A DNA stretch of 64,000 nucleotides from Caballeronia concitans (GTDB lineage: Bacteria; Pseudomonadota; Gammaproteobacteria; Burkholderiales; Burkholderiaceae). The stretch's first letter is position 1; every line of letters starts with the position of its first letter. The position numbers and the translations under genes are program-made. The notes under the pieces are model-generated. The model made no database searches. It had not been told where the DNA came from and saw only the letters and a program-made list of their open reading frames with translations. This document shows positions 57,181 to 64,000 of the stretch, in pieces. The stretch spans positions 372,001 through 436,000 of the forward strand of contig NZ_FCNV02000001.1 in NCBI RefSeq assembly GCF_001544615.1, given 5' to 3'.

Positions 57181-58008
57181 ATGAGCGATCTCTCCCTTTA
57201 CTCCGGCTACACGTCGCTGCAATTGCGCCGCCACGCGCACGGCGTGCTCGAGGTGGTGATGCCCGGCGCGGGCGCGAACAAGAGCGGCCTCTCGACCGCC
57301 GACGCCAACATGCATCGCGAACTGGCCGATATCTGGCGCGACATCGATCGCGATCCCGAGACGCGCGTCGCGCTGATCCGCGGCGAAGGCAAGGGCTTTT
57401 CGGCGGGCGGCGATCTCGCGCTCGTCGAAGAGATGGCGAACGACTTCGACGTGCGCGCGCGGGTCTGGCGCGAGGCGCGCGATCTCGTCTACAACGTCAT
57501 CAATTGCAGCAAGCCCATCGTCTCCGCGATGCACGGGCCGGCGGTCGGCGCGGGGCTCGTCGCCGGGTTGCTCGCGGATATATCGATTGCGTCGAAGTCG
57601 GCGCGCATCATCGACGGGCACACGCGGCTCGGCGTCGCGGCCGGCGATCACGCCGCGATCGTGTGGCCGCTGCTGTGCGGGATGGCGAAGGCCAAGTACT
57701 ATCTGCTTCTATGCGAGCCGGTGAGCGGCGAGGAGGCGGAGCGCATCGGGCTGGTGTCGCTCGCGGTGGAAGAGAACGAACTCATGCCGAAAGCGATCGA
57801 AGTGGCGAACCGGCTCGCGCAGGGATCGCAGACCGCGATCCGCTGGACCAAGTACGCGTTGAACAACTGGCTGCGCACGGCGGGGCCGACCTTCGATACA
57901 TCGCTCGCGCTCGAATTCATGGGTTTCGCGGGGCCGGACGTGCACGAAGGCATGCGGTCGCTGCGCGAGCGCCGCGCGCCGGATTTCCCGGGCGGCGCGC
58001 CGTTTTGA
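57181..58008 (+). CDS. enoyl-CoA hydratase/isomerase family protein
   Basis: 275-residue crotonase-fold protein. The oxyanion-hole segments are [18 protein letters not shown] and [20 protein letters not shown]. The place of the second catalytic glutamate reads [10 protein letters not shown], so the typical Glu-Glu pair is not clear and the exact reaction (hydratase, isomerase, decarboxylase) cannot be assigned. It starts 28 bp after the binding-protein gene, so it is likely co-transcribed with it. Confidence 0.87.
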   Translation: MSDLSLYSGYTSLQLRRHAHGVLEVVMPGAGANKSGLSTADANMHRELADIWRDIDRDPETRVALIRGEGKGFSAGGDLALVEEMANDFDVRARVWREARDLVYNVINCSKPIVSAMHGPAVGAGLVAGLLADISIASKSARIIDGHTRLGVAAGDHAAIVWPLLCGMAKAKYYLLLCEPVSGEEAERIGLVSLAVEENELMPKAIEVANRLAQGSQTAIRWTKYALNNWLRTAGPTFDTSLALEFMGFAGPDVHEGMRSLRERRAPDFPGGAPF

Positions 58009-58060
58009 GAGAGACCGTGGTATCCACGAATCGCGATCAACCAACGAACAGGAGAGTCGA

Positions 58061-58816
58061 ATGACCGACAACACAGGCGGCACCCCGCCGTTTTCGATTC
58101 CCGGTTTCCCCGGATTCGGCCAGGCCGACATGATGGGCAAGATGTGGGAAATGATGCGTCTGAACCCGTTCGCCGCCGCGATGCCGGGCGGCGGGCAGGG
58201 CGTCGGGCCGTCGCTGTCGATGATGTCCGACATGCTCGCGCCGCTCACGAACATCGAGGAACTCGACAAGCGCGTCACCGACATGCGCGCCGTCGAGCAA
58301 TGGCTCAAGCTGAATTTGAACATGCTGCAATCGGCGATTCAGGCGCTCGAAGTGCAGCGCGCGACGCTCGCGACGCTGCGCTCGTTCGGCGCGTTCGCGC
58401 AGTCGTCGATGGAAAGCGCGAAGAACGCGGCGGCCGATACCTCCAAGACCGCAGGCTGGCCGATGGGCGGCGCGGCGAAACCGGACGAGCCGAAGCAGGC
58501 GGCGAGTCCGGAGCCGTCCGCCGCAGGCGACGACGCGCAGCAACCGGCTGCCAGCCTGCCGCCCGGTTTTGATCCGAGCGGCTGGTGGAACGCGCTGCAG
58601 TCGCAGTTCAATCAGCTCGCGCATCTCGCGATGCTCCAGCCGGGCATGACCGGCGCGACGGGCGCGACCGGGGCGCAGGACGTATCGGCGGATCAGGCAG
58701 AACAGGCGGCGGGAACGGACGAAGCGAACGGCGCCGCCGAAACCGACGACGACAAGCCCGCCGCAGCGAAAAAAGCGGCTGCACGCAAGACGCCGCCGCG
58801 CAAGAAAAGCGAGTGA
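58061..58816 (+). CDS. phaM: PHA granule regulatory protein PhaM-like
   Basis: 251 residues. The N-terminus is Gly/Pro/Phe-rich ([20 protein letters not shown]), followed by a helical core with [20 protein letters not shown] and [20 protein letters not shown], and a C-terminal Lys/Ala/Pro-rich tail ([18 protein letters not shown]) able to bind DNA. This matches PhaM of Cupriavidus, which activates PHA synthase and ties granules to the nucleoid. It lies 52 bp after the enoyl-CoA hydratase gene and ends at a strong terminator. Confidence 0.86.
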   Translation: MTDNTGGTPPFSIPGFPGFGQADMMGKMWEMMRLNPFAAAMPGGGQGVGPSLSMMSDMLAPLTNIEELDKRVTDMRAVEQWLKLNLNMLQSAIQALEVQRATLATLRSFGAFAQSSMESAKNAAADTSKTAGWPMGGAAKPDEPKQAASPEPSAAGDDAQQPAASLPPGFDPSGWWNALQSQFNQLAHLAMLQPGMTGATGATGAQDVSADQAEQAAGTDEANGAAETDDDKPAAAKKAAARKTPPRKKSE

Positions 58817-58864
58817 GCGGCTGCGTTCGGCGACATCGCGCCGAACGTCGAACAGATGGAAATT

Positions 58865-58900
58865 GCGCCCGGTGACTGAGAAGTCACCGGGCGCTTTCGT
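58865..58900 (+). terminator. terminator of phaM
   Basis: GCGCCCGGTGACT / AGTCACCGGGCGC 13-bp perfect stem with a GAGA tetraloop, followed by TTTCGTTAT. It lies about 50 bp past the phaM stop. Confidence 0.9.
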
Positions 58901-58963
58901 TATCGGCGCGACGAGAAGATGAAAGCGCGCGATCGCGCGGCTATGTGCGCCACGCCACGTGCG

Positions 58964-59011
58964 AAACCGCCAATTTCTGTCTATGATTAAGCGGCTACTT
59001 ACTGGCGGTTT
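58964..59011. promoter_or_regulatory. inverted repeat upstream of the CarH-like regulator
   Basis: AAACCGCCA (58964-58972) and TGGCGGTTT (59003-59011) are perfect 9-bp inverted arms around a 30-bp centre. The centre carries TATGAT (58982-58987), a good -10 hexamer. The start codon follows 68 bp after the second arm. The layout suits an operator bound by a multimeric autoregulator, or a leader hairpin. Confidence 0.6.
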
Positions 59012-59078
59012 GTCCACCTGATGGGTCAGGCATGCTCCGTGCAGCAATAGCGGTGTGTATTCACCTTTCTTTTTGTCC

Positions 59079-60131
59079 ATGACAAATTCATCGGATCAAG
59101 ACCGCGTGCCTGAGGAAGACTCCGACGACGCGGAACGAGCAGACGCGCCGGCCGAAACGCCGGCGCCGATCGCGTTCGGAACCGGGCTGACGGGCATCGG
59201 CATTGGCGCGATCGCGCAGGAAATCGGCCTCACGAAGGACACGCTGCGCGTCTGGGAACGACGTTACGGCTTTCCGCAACCGATGCGCTCGCCCGGCGGC
59301 GAACGCCTGTATCCGCAGGAACAGGTGTCGAAGCTGCGGCTCGTCAAGCGCCTGCTGGACGCGGGGCATCGGCCGAGCAAGGTGCTCGCGCAGCCGATCG
59401 AACAATTGCAGCAACTGGCGGCGGAGTCCGGTATCGGGCAGGACGCGCCGGACGCGGAGCTGGATCAGATGGTCGCGTTGCTGCGCAACGGCGCTTACGA
59501 GGACTTTCGCTTCGGACTGCTGAAGCGCGCCACGCGCGACGGACTCGAGCGCTTCGTGCTGGACGTGGCCGCGCCGCTCGCGGCGCGCATCGGCAATGCA
59601 TGGGCGGTCGGGACGCTGCAGGTCTATCACGAGCATCTTTTCAGCGAGGCGCTGCAGGTGACGCTGCGCAGCCTCATGCGTCCGCTCTCCGATGCGGTGC
59701 GCGGGCGCGGCAACCGTCCGCGCGTGCTGCTCACGACGCTCTCCGGCGAAGGGCACGGTCTCGGCATCCTGATGGCCGAAGCGATGTTCACGCTTTCAGA
59801 ATGCCAGTGCATCCAGCTCGGGCTGCAGACGCCGCTGCACGATATCGTCAGCGCGGCGGCGGCGCACGACGTGGACATCGTCGCGCTCTCGTTCACTTCG
59901 GTGCTGCCGGCGCAGGTCATCCTCACGAGCTTGTCGGAGTTGCGCGGCATGTTGCCGCCGCACGTGCGCATTTGGGTCGGCGGCAGCAGTCCGACGCTGC
60001 GCCGCAAGGTTCATGAGGGCATCGAATGCATCGCGGGCCTCCCGCCGATCGAGGAAGCTGTCGCGGCTTGGCGTTCGGCCTCCGTGCTATTATCGGACGG
60101 CTTGCCGGCGCAGGCCGGGACGGCGAGCTGA
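59079..60131 (+). CDS. CarH/LitR-like B12-binding MerR regulator
   Basis: 350 residues from the ATG at 59079 (a GTG at 59055 is possible). After an acidic tail, a MerR HTH spans about residues 40-108 (IGAIAQEIGLTKDTLRVWER, RYGFPQPMRSPGGERLY). The C-terminal part has the helical cap plus B12 Rossmann domain: W175, then E185-H186 ten residues later (W-x9-EH), and ExHxxG at E224-H226-G229. These match the adenosylcobalamin photoreceptor CarH. The residue after the Trp is alanine, where CarH has the His that ligates cobalt after light. It probably represses DNA in the dark. Confidence 0.88.
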   Translation: MTNSSDQDRVPEEDSDDAERADAPAETPAPIAFGTGLTGIGIGAIAQEIGLTKDTLRVWERRYGFPQPMRSPGGERLYPQEQVSKLRLVKRLLDAGHRPSKVLAQPIEQLQQLAAESGIGQDAPDAELDQMVALLRNGAYEDFRFGLLKRATRDGLERFVLDVAAPLAARIGNAWAVGTLQVYHEHLFSEALQVTLRSLMRPLSDAVRGRGNRPRVLLTTLSGEGHGLGILMAEAMFTLSECQCIQLGLQTPLHDIVSAAAAHDVDIVALSFTSVLPAQVILTSLSELRGMLPPHVRIWVGGSSPTLRRKVHEGIECIAGLPPIEEAVAAWRSASVLLSDGLPAQAGTAS

Positions 60132-60533
60132 AGCGGGCTCCCGGGCGGTACGGCATGCGCCGTGCTGCGTTCAGGCGGCTTGCGCGAACCGGCGCATCAC
60201 GCCGGTGTCACATGCATGGAGCATGCTGCCGGACCCGCGCTGCAGGACGGCGCGACGAAAGCCCTGGTCCTACCTCAGGCACAGGTTTCGCTCATCACCC
60301 ACGGTAGACAGGACGCACACAACGCGGTGCATTCGCACGCTGCATGGGTATGTCACGCGCGAATCGTGTTGCCGCGGCGCTGAATAGGGCGCTTCGTCGC
60401 CGGTTTTTGTCTGTGGCCGTCCGAATCCCGCGTAAAATTGAAAGCTTGGTTGCTCGCGCGCCGCGGTTTCGCGCACGCACGGGCCGAGAGTCATATAGAT
60501 ATAACGTCGCATAAGTGGCATCAGGGGTGGACT
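60132..60533. other. intergenic region between the CarH-like and di-iron genes
   Basis: 402 bp. It is GC-rich with several short dyads (for example around ATGCATGGAGCATG at 60211-60226), and near its end an AT-rich segment TCATATAGATATAACG (60491-60506) that looks like a promoter for the di-iron gene. A 73-codon frame at 60162-60383 has weaker third-position GC than the neighbouring genes, so I do not call it. No known RNA family is recognised. Confidence 0.45.
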
Positions 60534-61412
60534 ATGAACACCATGCTTTATCCGGAACTTTATAAATCGCTGGAATCCGTCCGTTGGGATATGGAGAAGG
60601 ACATCCCATGGGACAAGTTCGATGCGTCCCTGCTCTCCGACGAGCAGGCGAGGACCATCAAGATGAACGCGATCACCGAATGGTCCGCTCTTCCCGCAAC
60701 CGAAATGTTTCTGCGTGACAACCATCACGACAGCGACTTCTCCGCCTTCATGAGCGTGTGGTTCTTCGAAGAGCAGAAGCATTCGCTGGTGCTGATGGAA
60801 TATCTGCGCCGCTTCAGGCCGGAACTGGTGCCGACTGAAGAGGAATTGCACGCCGTGCGCTTCGAGTTCGATCCGGCGCCGCCGCTCGAAACCCTGATGC
60901 TGCATTTCTGCGGCGAGATTCGCCTGAACCACTGGTATCGCCGCGCGGCGGAATGGCATACAGAGCCGGTCATCAAGCACATCTACGAAACCATTTCGCG
61001 CGACGAAGCCCGTCACGGCGGCGCTTATCTGCGCTACATGAAGAAGGCGCTCGTGAATGCCGGCGATACGGCGCGCGCCGCGTTCGCGAAGATCGGCGTG
61101 CTGATGGCGTCCGCGCGTCGCACGGAAAAGCCGCTGCATCCGACGAACCTGCACGTGAATCAGGCGCTTTTCCCGCGCGATACCGTGCAATCGCGTTTGC
61201 CGGACCCCGAATGGCTCGAGCGCTGGCTGGACGATCAAATCCGCTTCGACGACAGCTGGGAGAAGAAGGTCGTCGAACGCATTCTGCATAACCTGTCCAT
61301 CCTGTTCGAGCGCTCGTTCGCGACCGCCCAGGAACTGAACCGCTATCGCAAGGAAGTGGTTCAGCGTCTGCAGGCTGTGCCGGGCGGTTCCACGGAACAG
61401 CAGCCGGCCTGA
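60534..61412 (+). CDS. ferritin-like di-iron protein of unknown function
   Basis: 292 residues from the ATG at 60534 (GGGG 6 nt upstream). All-helical and soluble. Metal-ligand pattern: E49 or E57, E80-x2-H83 in FFEEQKH, E128 in FCGEIRLNH, and E158-x2-H161 in SRDEARHGG. Two ExxH motifs plus two Glu are the di-iron carboxylate signature of acyl-ACP desaturase/AurF-type oxygenases. It could be an oxygenase, a desaturase-like enzyme or an oxidative-stress protein; the substrate is unknown. It lies downstream of the B12-dependent regulator, with its own probable promoter. Confidence 0.82.
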   Translation: MNTMLYPELYKSLESVRWDMEKDIPWDKFDASLLSDEQARTIKMNAITEWSALPATEMFLRDNHHDSDFSAFMSVWFFEEQKHSLVLMEYLRRFRPELVPTEEELHAVRFEFDPAPPLETLMLHFCGEIRLNHWYRRAAEWHTEPVIKHIYETISRDEARHGGAYLRYMKKALVNAGDTARAAFAKIGVLMASARRTEKPLHPTNLHVNQALFPRDTVQSRLPDPEWLERWLDDQIRFDDSWEKKVVERILHNLSILFERSFATAQELNRYRKEVVQRLQAVPGGSTEQQPA

Positions 61413-61436
61413 ACATCGGGACATCGGCATTGAAGG

Positions 61437-61475
61437 AAAGCGGCCCGCCAGCCTGAAACTGGCGGGCCGCTTTTT
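61437..61475 (+). terminator. terminator of the di-iron protein gene
   Basis: AAAGCGGCCCGCCAG / CTGGCGGGCCGCTTT 15-bp perfect stem with a 7-nt loop followed by TTATTTG. It begins 24 bp past the stop. Confidence 0.95.
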
Positions 61476-61568
61476 ATTTGCTTTACCGTTCGATGCGCCC
61501 GCCAGCCGCGATGCCGCGAATCGCCGTGGCACAATGCGCGCTCTCGAACCACTGCAACGAGCGTCGTC

Positions 61569-62051
61569 ATGGCCGCCATTTTCGAACGCAAGATCACCAC
61601 GCGCGACGCGCTCGCCGCGCTCCGCCCGACGCTCGCCGGGCCGGTCGTATTCACCAACGGCGTCTTCGACATCCTGCATCGCGGACACGTGACCTATCTC
61701 GCCGATGCGAAAGCGCTCGGCGCGACGCTGATCGTCGGCGTGAACAGCGATGCTTCCGTGCGCATGCTCGGCAAGGGCGATGACCGCCCGATCAATCGCG
61801 AAGACGATCGCATGGCGCTGCTCGCGGCGCTGGAAAGCGTGGACTGGGTCGTGAAATTCGAAGAGCCGACGCCGCTGCAACTGATCGACGCCGTGCATCC
61901 GGACGTGCTCGTGAAAGGCGGCGATTACGACATGGACAAGCTGGCGGAGTCGGCGCTGGTGCGCGGATGGGGCGGCAAGGCGCTCGCGATCGCATTCGAG
62001 CATGACCGCTCGACGACCGCGCTGCTCAAGAAGGTCCGCGCGCAGTCCTGA
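61569..62051 (+). CDS. rfaE2: D-glycero-beta-D-manno-heptose 1-phosphate adenylyltransferase
   Basis: 160 residues with a single nucleotidyltransferase domain: FTNGVFDILHRGHVTYLADA (HxGH motif), GVNSDASVRMLGKGDDRPIN, and EFEHDRSTTALLKKV-like end. It adenylates heptose-1-phosphate to make ADP-heptose for the LPS inner core, the job of the C-terminal half of HldE in E. coli; here it is a stand-alone protein (HldC/RfaE2). It is followed by a convergent small gene. Confidence 0.94.
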   Translation: MAAIFERKITTRDALAALRPTLAGPVVFTNGVFDILHRGHVTYLADAKALGATLIVGVNSDASVRMLGKGDDRPINREDDRMALLAALESVDWVVKFEEPTPLQLIDAVHPDVLVKGGDYDMDKLAESALVRGWGGKALAIAFEHDRSTTALLKKVRAQS

Positions 62052-62066
62052 CTTTTCCTGCGCGCT

Positions 62067-62306
62067 TCACTTGCCGAGCGGCGACGTCTGGACTTTCGCA
62101 CCCGGCGCGGGACCGCCCACTTGCGGTTGATCGGCGGCTTCTTCCGGATGAAGCGGGCGCATGGTCAGCGTTTCGGGCCGCACCTGCTGCATCAAATGCT
62201 GCGGCTCGCGCGCGCCGGCCGCGGGCAGCGGACCGAACATGCCGTGCACGAGCGCGAACATCAAAAGGTTGGCCAGGGTCAGGATGGCGATTAGCCAGCG
62301 CAGCAT
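62067..62306 (-). CDS. small membrane-anchored protein of unknown function
   Basis: 79 residues. One N-terminal membrane segment (LRWLIAILTLANLLMFALVH, residues 2-21) and a Pro/Gln-rich tail predicted outside the cytoplasm (REPQHLMQQVRPETLTM). It lies 20 bp downstream of coaX on the same strand, so it is in the birA-coaX transcript. In related genomes I recall SPOR-domain proteins with a similar start at this site; here no SPOR domain remains, so it may be a short form. Confidence 0.68.
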   Translation of the reverse strand: MLRWLIAILTLANLLMFALVHGMFGPLPAAGAREPQHLMQQVRPETLTMRPLHPEEAADQPQVGGPAPGAKVQTSPLGK

Positions 62307-62326
62307 TCTCGGGCTCCGTCAGTCAA

Positions 62327-63154
62327 TCAAAGTCGGGATAAATGATGTGCCGCCGCGTCCCGCGCGATGAGCGCGAGGCCGGACAGCACGAGCGAATCGT
62401 GGCGCGTGTGCGCAACGTCGAGCGCGCCCGCGATTTCATCGGCTGCGCCGCCGCCCAGCACCAGACGGACATCGGCTTGCAAGTCGTCGCGCAGATCGCG
62501 CCATGCGCGTTCGATGAGGCTCGCTTGCGCGAGCAGGCAGCCGGACGACAGAGCGGCGGCGGTATCGGTGGCGAAGAGGCCGTGCGGCTTCTCGCCCGCG
62601 CCGTGCAGCGCGCGACGCGCGGCGGTGGCGTCGAGCGTCGGCAATTGCGCGGTGCGGCTGCCGAGCGATTGCATCATCAGCGACCAGCCCGGCGCGATCA
62701 AGCCGCCCGTGAAGACGCCGTCGGCGCGCAGGGCTTCGAGCGTCGTCGCGGTGCCGAACGTGGCGATGAGCACGTTTTCGCCGGGATATGCGGCCCGCGC
62801 GCCGATCAATCCGGCCCAGCGGTCGCTGCCGAGTTTCTCCGGCTCCGTGTAGCCGTTGGTCACGCCGCATTGCCGGGCGCTGGCGCGAATAAAGGTGCGC
62901 GGCGACGCGGGCCAGCGTGCGTCGAGAAGACGCTCGATCCGCGCCTGAACCGACGCGCCCGCCACGTTCGATATCCACGCGCTCGCGCAATCCGGCAACG
63001 ACGACCATGCGGCGAGCGCCGGGTCGGCGTGATCTGCTGCATCGCGTTCGTGCTCGAGCGCGCCGTTGGCCATCGCGACGCCGTTTTCATCGACGAGCGA
63101 CCACTTGATGCGGCTGTTGCCCGCGTCGATCAGAAGCATCGGCGCGTGGCTCAC
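62327..63154 (-). CDS. coaX: type III pantothenate kinase
   Basis: 275 residues. First step of coenzyme A synthesis. The actin-like fold is shown by [15 protein letters not shown] (phosphate 1), [20 protein letters not shown] (family signature with the catalytic Asp) and [13 protein letters not shown] (phosphate 2 region). The length fits CoaX. The ATG overlaps the birA stop (ATGA at 63151-63154), a linkage common in betaproteobacteria. Confidence 0.95.
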   Translation of the reverse strand: MSHAPMLLIDAGNSRIKWSLVDENGVAMANGALEHERDAADHADPALAAWSSLPDCASAWISNVAGASVQARIERLLDARWPASPRTFIRASARQCGVTNGYTEPEKLGSDRWAGLIGARAAYPGENVLIATFGTATTLEALRADGVFTGGLIAPGWSLMMQSLGSRTAQLPTLDATAARRALHGAGEKPHGLFATDTAAALSSGCLLAQASLIERAWRDLRDDLQADVRLVLGGGAADEIAGALDVAHTRHDSLVLSGLALIARDAAAHHLSRL

Positions 63155-64000
63155 GGACGCTCCCGCGCGAGGCGCAACGTCAGTTCGCCGGTGGCGACGG
63201 TGCGCGGACCTTCGGGCGCGTCGATGAGCAACTGGCCGCTGTCATCGACGCCCGATGCCACGCCGCGCGTGACTTCCTGTCCCTGGTCGATCAGCACGAC
63301 TTCGCGGCCGGCGTACGCGTGCGCGTCGGTCCAGCGCTGGCGGAACGGCTTGAAGCCTTCGGCTTCGAAGCGGGGCAGGGCGGCATCGAGCGCGTTGAGG
63401 AGGGCGGCGAGCGTATCGGTGAGATTCGCGTCGGGCCACGCGCGGGCGAGCGCGGCGGGCGTCGTGCCGGGAACGGCGGACGCGGCCTGGCGGTTGGCGT
63501 CGTCGACCTGAGCGGCGAGCTGCTCCGCGCCGTGCAGATTGATGCCGATGCCGATCACCACCGCCGTCGCGCCCGGCGCGGTCCACGCGGTTTCGATGAG
63601 GATGCCGGCGAGCTTGCCGTCGTCGAGCAGCACGTCGTTCGGCCACTTGAGCGCGGGCCGCGCGGACGGCGAGAGCGGCAGCCGCGCGAGGGCATCGAGC
63701 ACGGCGACGCCGACGGCCAGGCTCAGTCCCGAAAGCCCTTCGATAGGACGCTGCAGCACATAGCCGACGGACATCAGAAGCGCGTTGCCCGGCTCGGCGA
63801 GCCACGCGCGGCCGCGCCGTCCGCGGCCCGACGTCTGCGAATACGCGACGCGCACGAGGCGCGCGGCGCAATCGCCGGGCGCGGTGTCGCGTGGGGCGGC
63901 GCGCAGGCGTTCGATGAGATCGGCGTTCGTGGAGCCGGTTTCATCGACGATCTCGATGCTCCAGTCGCGGGCGGGCCGCTCGGCGAGCGTCGCAAGCCGG
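63151..64000 (-). CDS. birA: biotin-protein ligase BirA (5' end outside window)
   Basis: About 283 residues are visible; the frame is open to the window end, so the N-terminus is missing. The catalytic domain shows [27 protein letters not shown] (biotinyl-AMP loop), [20 protein letters not shown] and VVIGIGINL. The small C-terminal SH3-like domain is present. It attaches biotin to acetyl-CoA carboxylase and other carboxylases. Whether an N-terminal HTH exists, which would make it also the bio operon repressor, cannot be seen here. Confidence 0.95.
   Translation of the reverse strand, partial: RLATLAERPARDWSIEIVDETGSTNADLIERLRAAPRDTAPGDCAARLVRVAYSQTSGRGRRGRAWLAEPGNALLMSVGYVLQRPIEGLSGLSLAVGVAVLDALARLPLSPSARPALKWPNDVLLDDGKLAGILIETAWTAPGATAVVIGIGINLHGAEQLAAQVDDANRQAASAVPGTTPAALARAWPDANLTDTLAALLNALDAALPRFEAEGFKPFRQRWTDAHAYAGREVVLIDQGQEVTRGVASGVDDSGQLLIDAPEGPRTVATGELTLRLARERP

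Noticed and set aside
60162-60383. 73-codon plus-strand frame after the CarH-like gene
   Set aside because: Third-position GC is clearly lower than in neighbouring genes and there is no RBS or recognisable motif.

Overview
The window reads as core chromosome of a GC-rich betaproteobacterium of the Burkholderia / Paraburkholderia / Caballeronia group. The evidence is strong G/C bias at third codon positions, the biotin operon order bioA-bioF-bioD-bioB, a chemotaxis block ordered motA-motB-cheY-cheA-cheW-mcp-cheR-cheD-cheB-cheY-cheZ, a methionine synthase split into two genes, a PhaM-type polyhydroxyalkanoate granule protein, and several small DUF families typical of Burkholderiaceae. I see no insertion sequence, integrase, prophage, CRISPR array, tRNA or rRNA.

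Layout. 1-3580: biotin operon on the minus strand, cut inside bioB. 3873-5120: exported alpha/beta hydrolase. 5469-11472: seven co-directional minus-strand genes headed by a LiuR-like MerR regulator and followed by aceK, a carbonic anhydrase, a thiolase, an SDR, a GST and a YchJ-like protein; a divergent metallo-beta-lactamase-fold gene shares the control region, which holds a 20-bp dyad operator. 12682-14277: peptide-type ABC binding protein. 14480-15762: a yybP-ykoY (Mn2+) riboswitch followed by a CaCA-type cation exchanger. 15889-19187: fliC, fliD and fliT with a sigma-28 promoter before fliC. 19307-27370: housekeeping and metabolic genes (aldo/keto reductase, a lone rpsU, a tandem pair of unknown paralogues, tag, a BadF-type kinase, a HAD phosphatase, aqpZ, a glycosyltransferase). 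28051-39815: motility and chemotaxis block, starting with flhD but lacking flhC where it would be expected. 40153-41961: DUF2844/DUF3443 exported pair. 42059-46339: SDR, dsbA, SPOR protein, argS. 47418-51230: split metH. 51474-58816: DUF3567, alpha/beta hydrolase, DUF3108, IclR regulator, FAH-family hydrolase, Liv-type binding protein, enoyl-CoA hydratase, PhaM. 59079-61412: a CarH/LitR-like B12-binding MerR regulator and a ferritin-like di-iron protein. 61569-64000: hldC/rfaE2, a small membrane protein, coaX and birA (cut by the window end).

How the genes work together. The bio genes make the biotin that BirA attaches to carboxylases. The liuR-headed cluster looks like a carbon-flow module joining branched-chain acyl-CoA breakdown (acetoacetyl-CoA thiolysis, bicarbonate supply) to the glyoxylate-shunt switch AceK. 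FliC/FliD/FliT, MotAB and the Che proteins form the swimming and chemotaxis machine.

Most interesting items: (i) the DUF3443 lipoprotein has a succession of motifs resembling pepsin-like aspartic peptidases and sits with a secreted DUF2844 partner; (ii) a B12-dependent photoreceptor-like regulator keeps the Trp/Glu-His/ExHxxG signature but appears to lack one light-ligation His, and lies upstream of a di-iron protein; (iii) flhD stands without flhC; (iv) CheD has a tail with three RVELF repeats; (v) a Mn2+ riboswitch precedes an exchanger; (vi) three perfectly phased 11-bp repeats lie upstream of dsbA. All identifications come from reading the sequence and from remembered family features; no database search was run.
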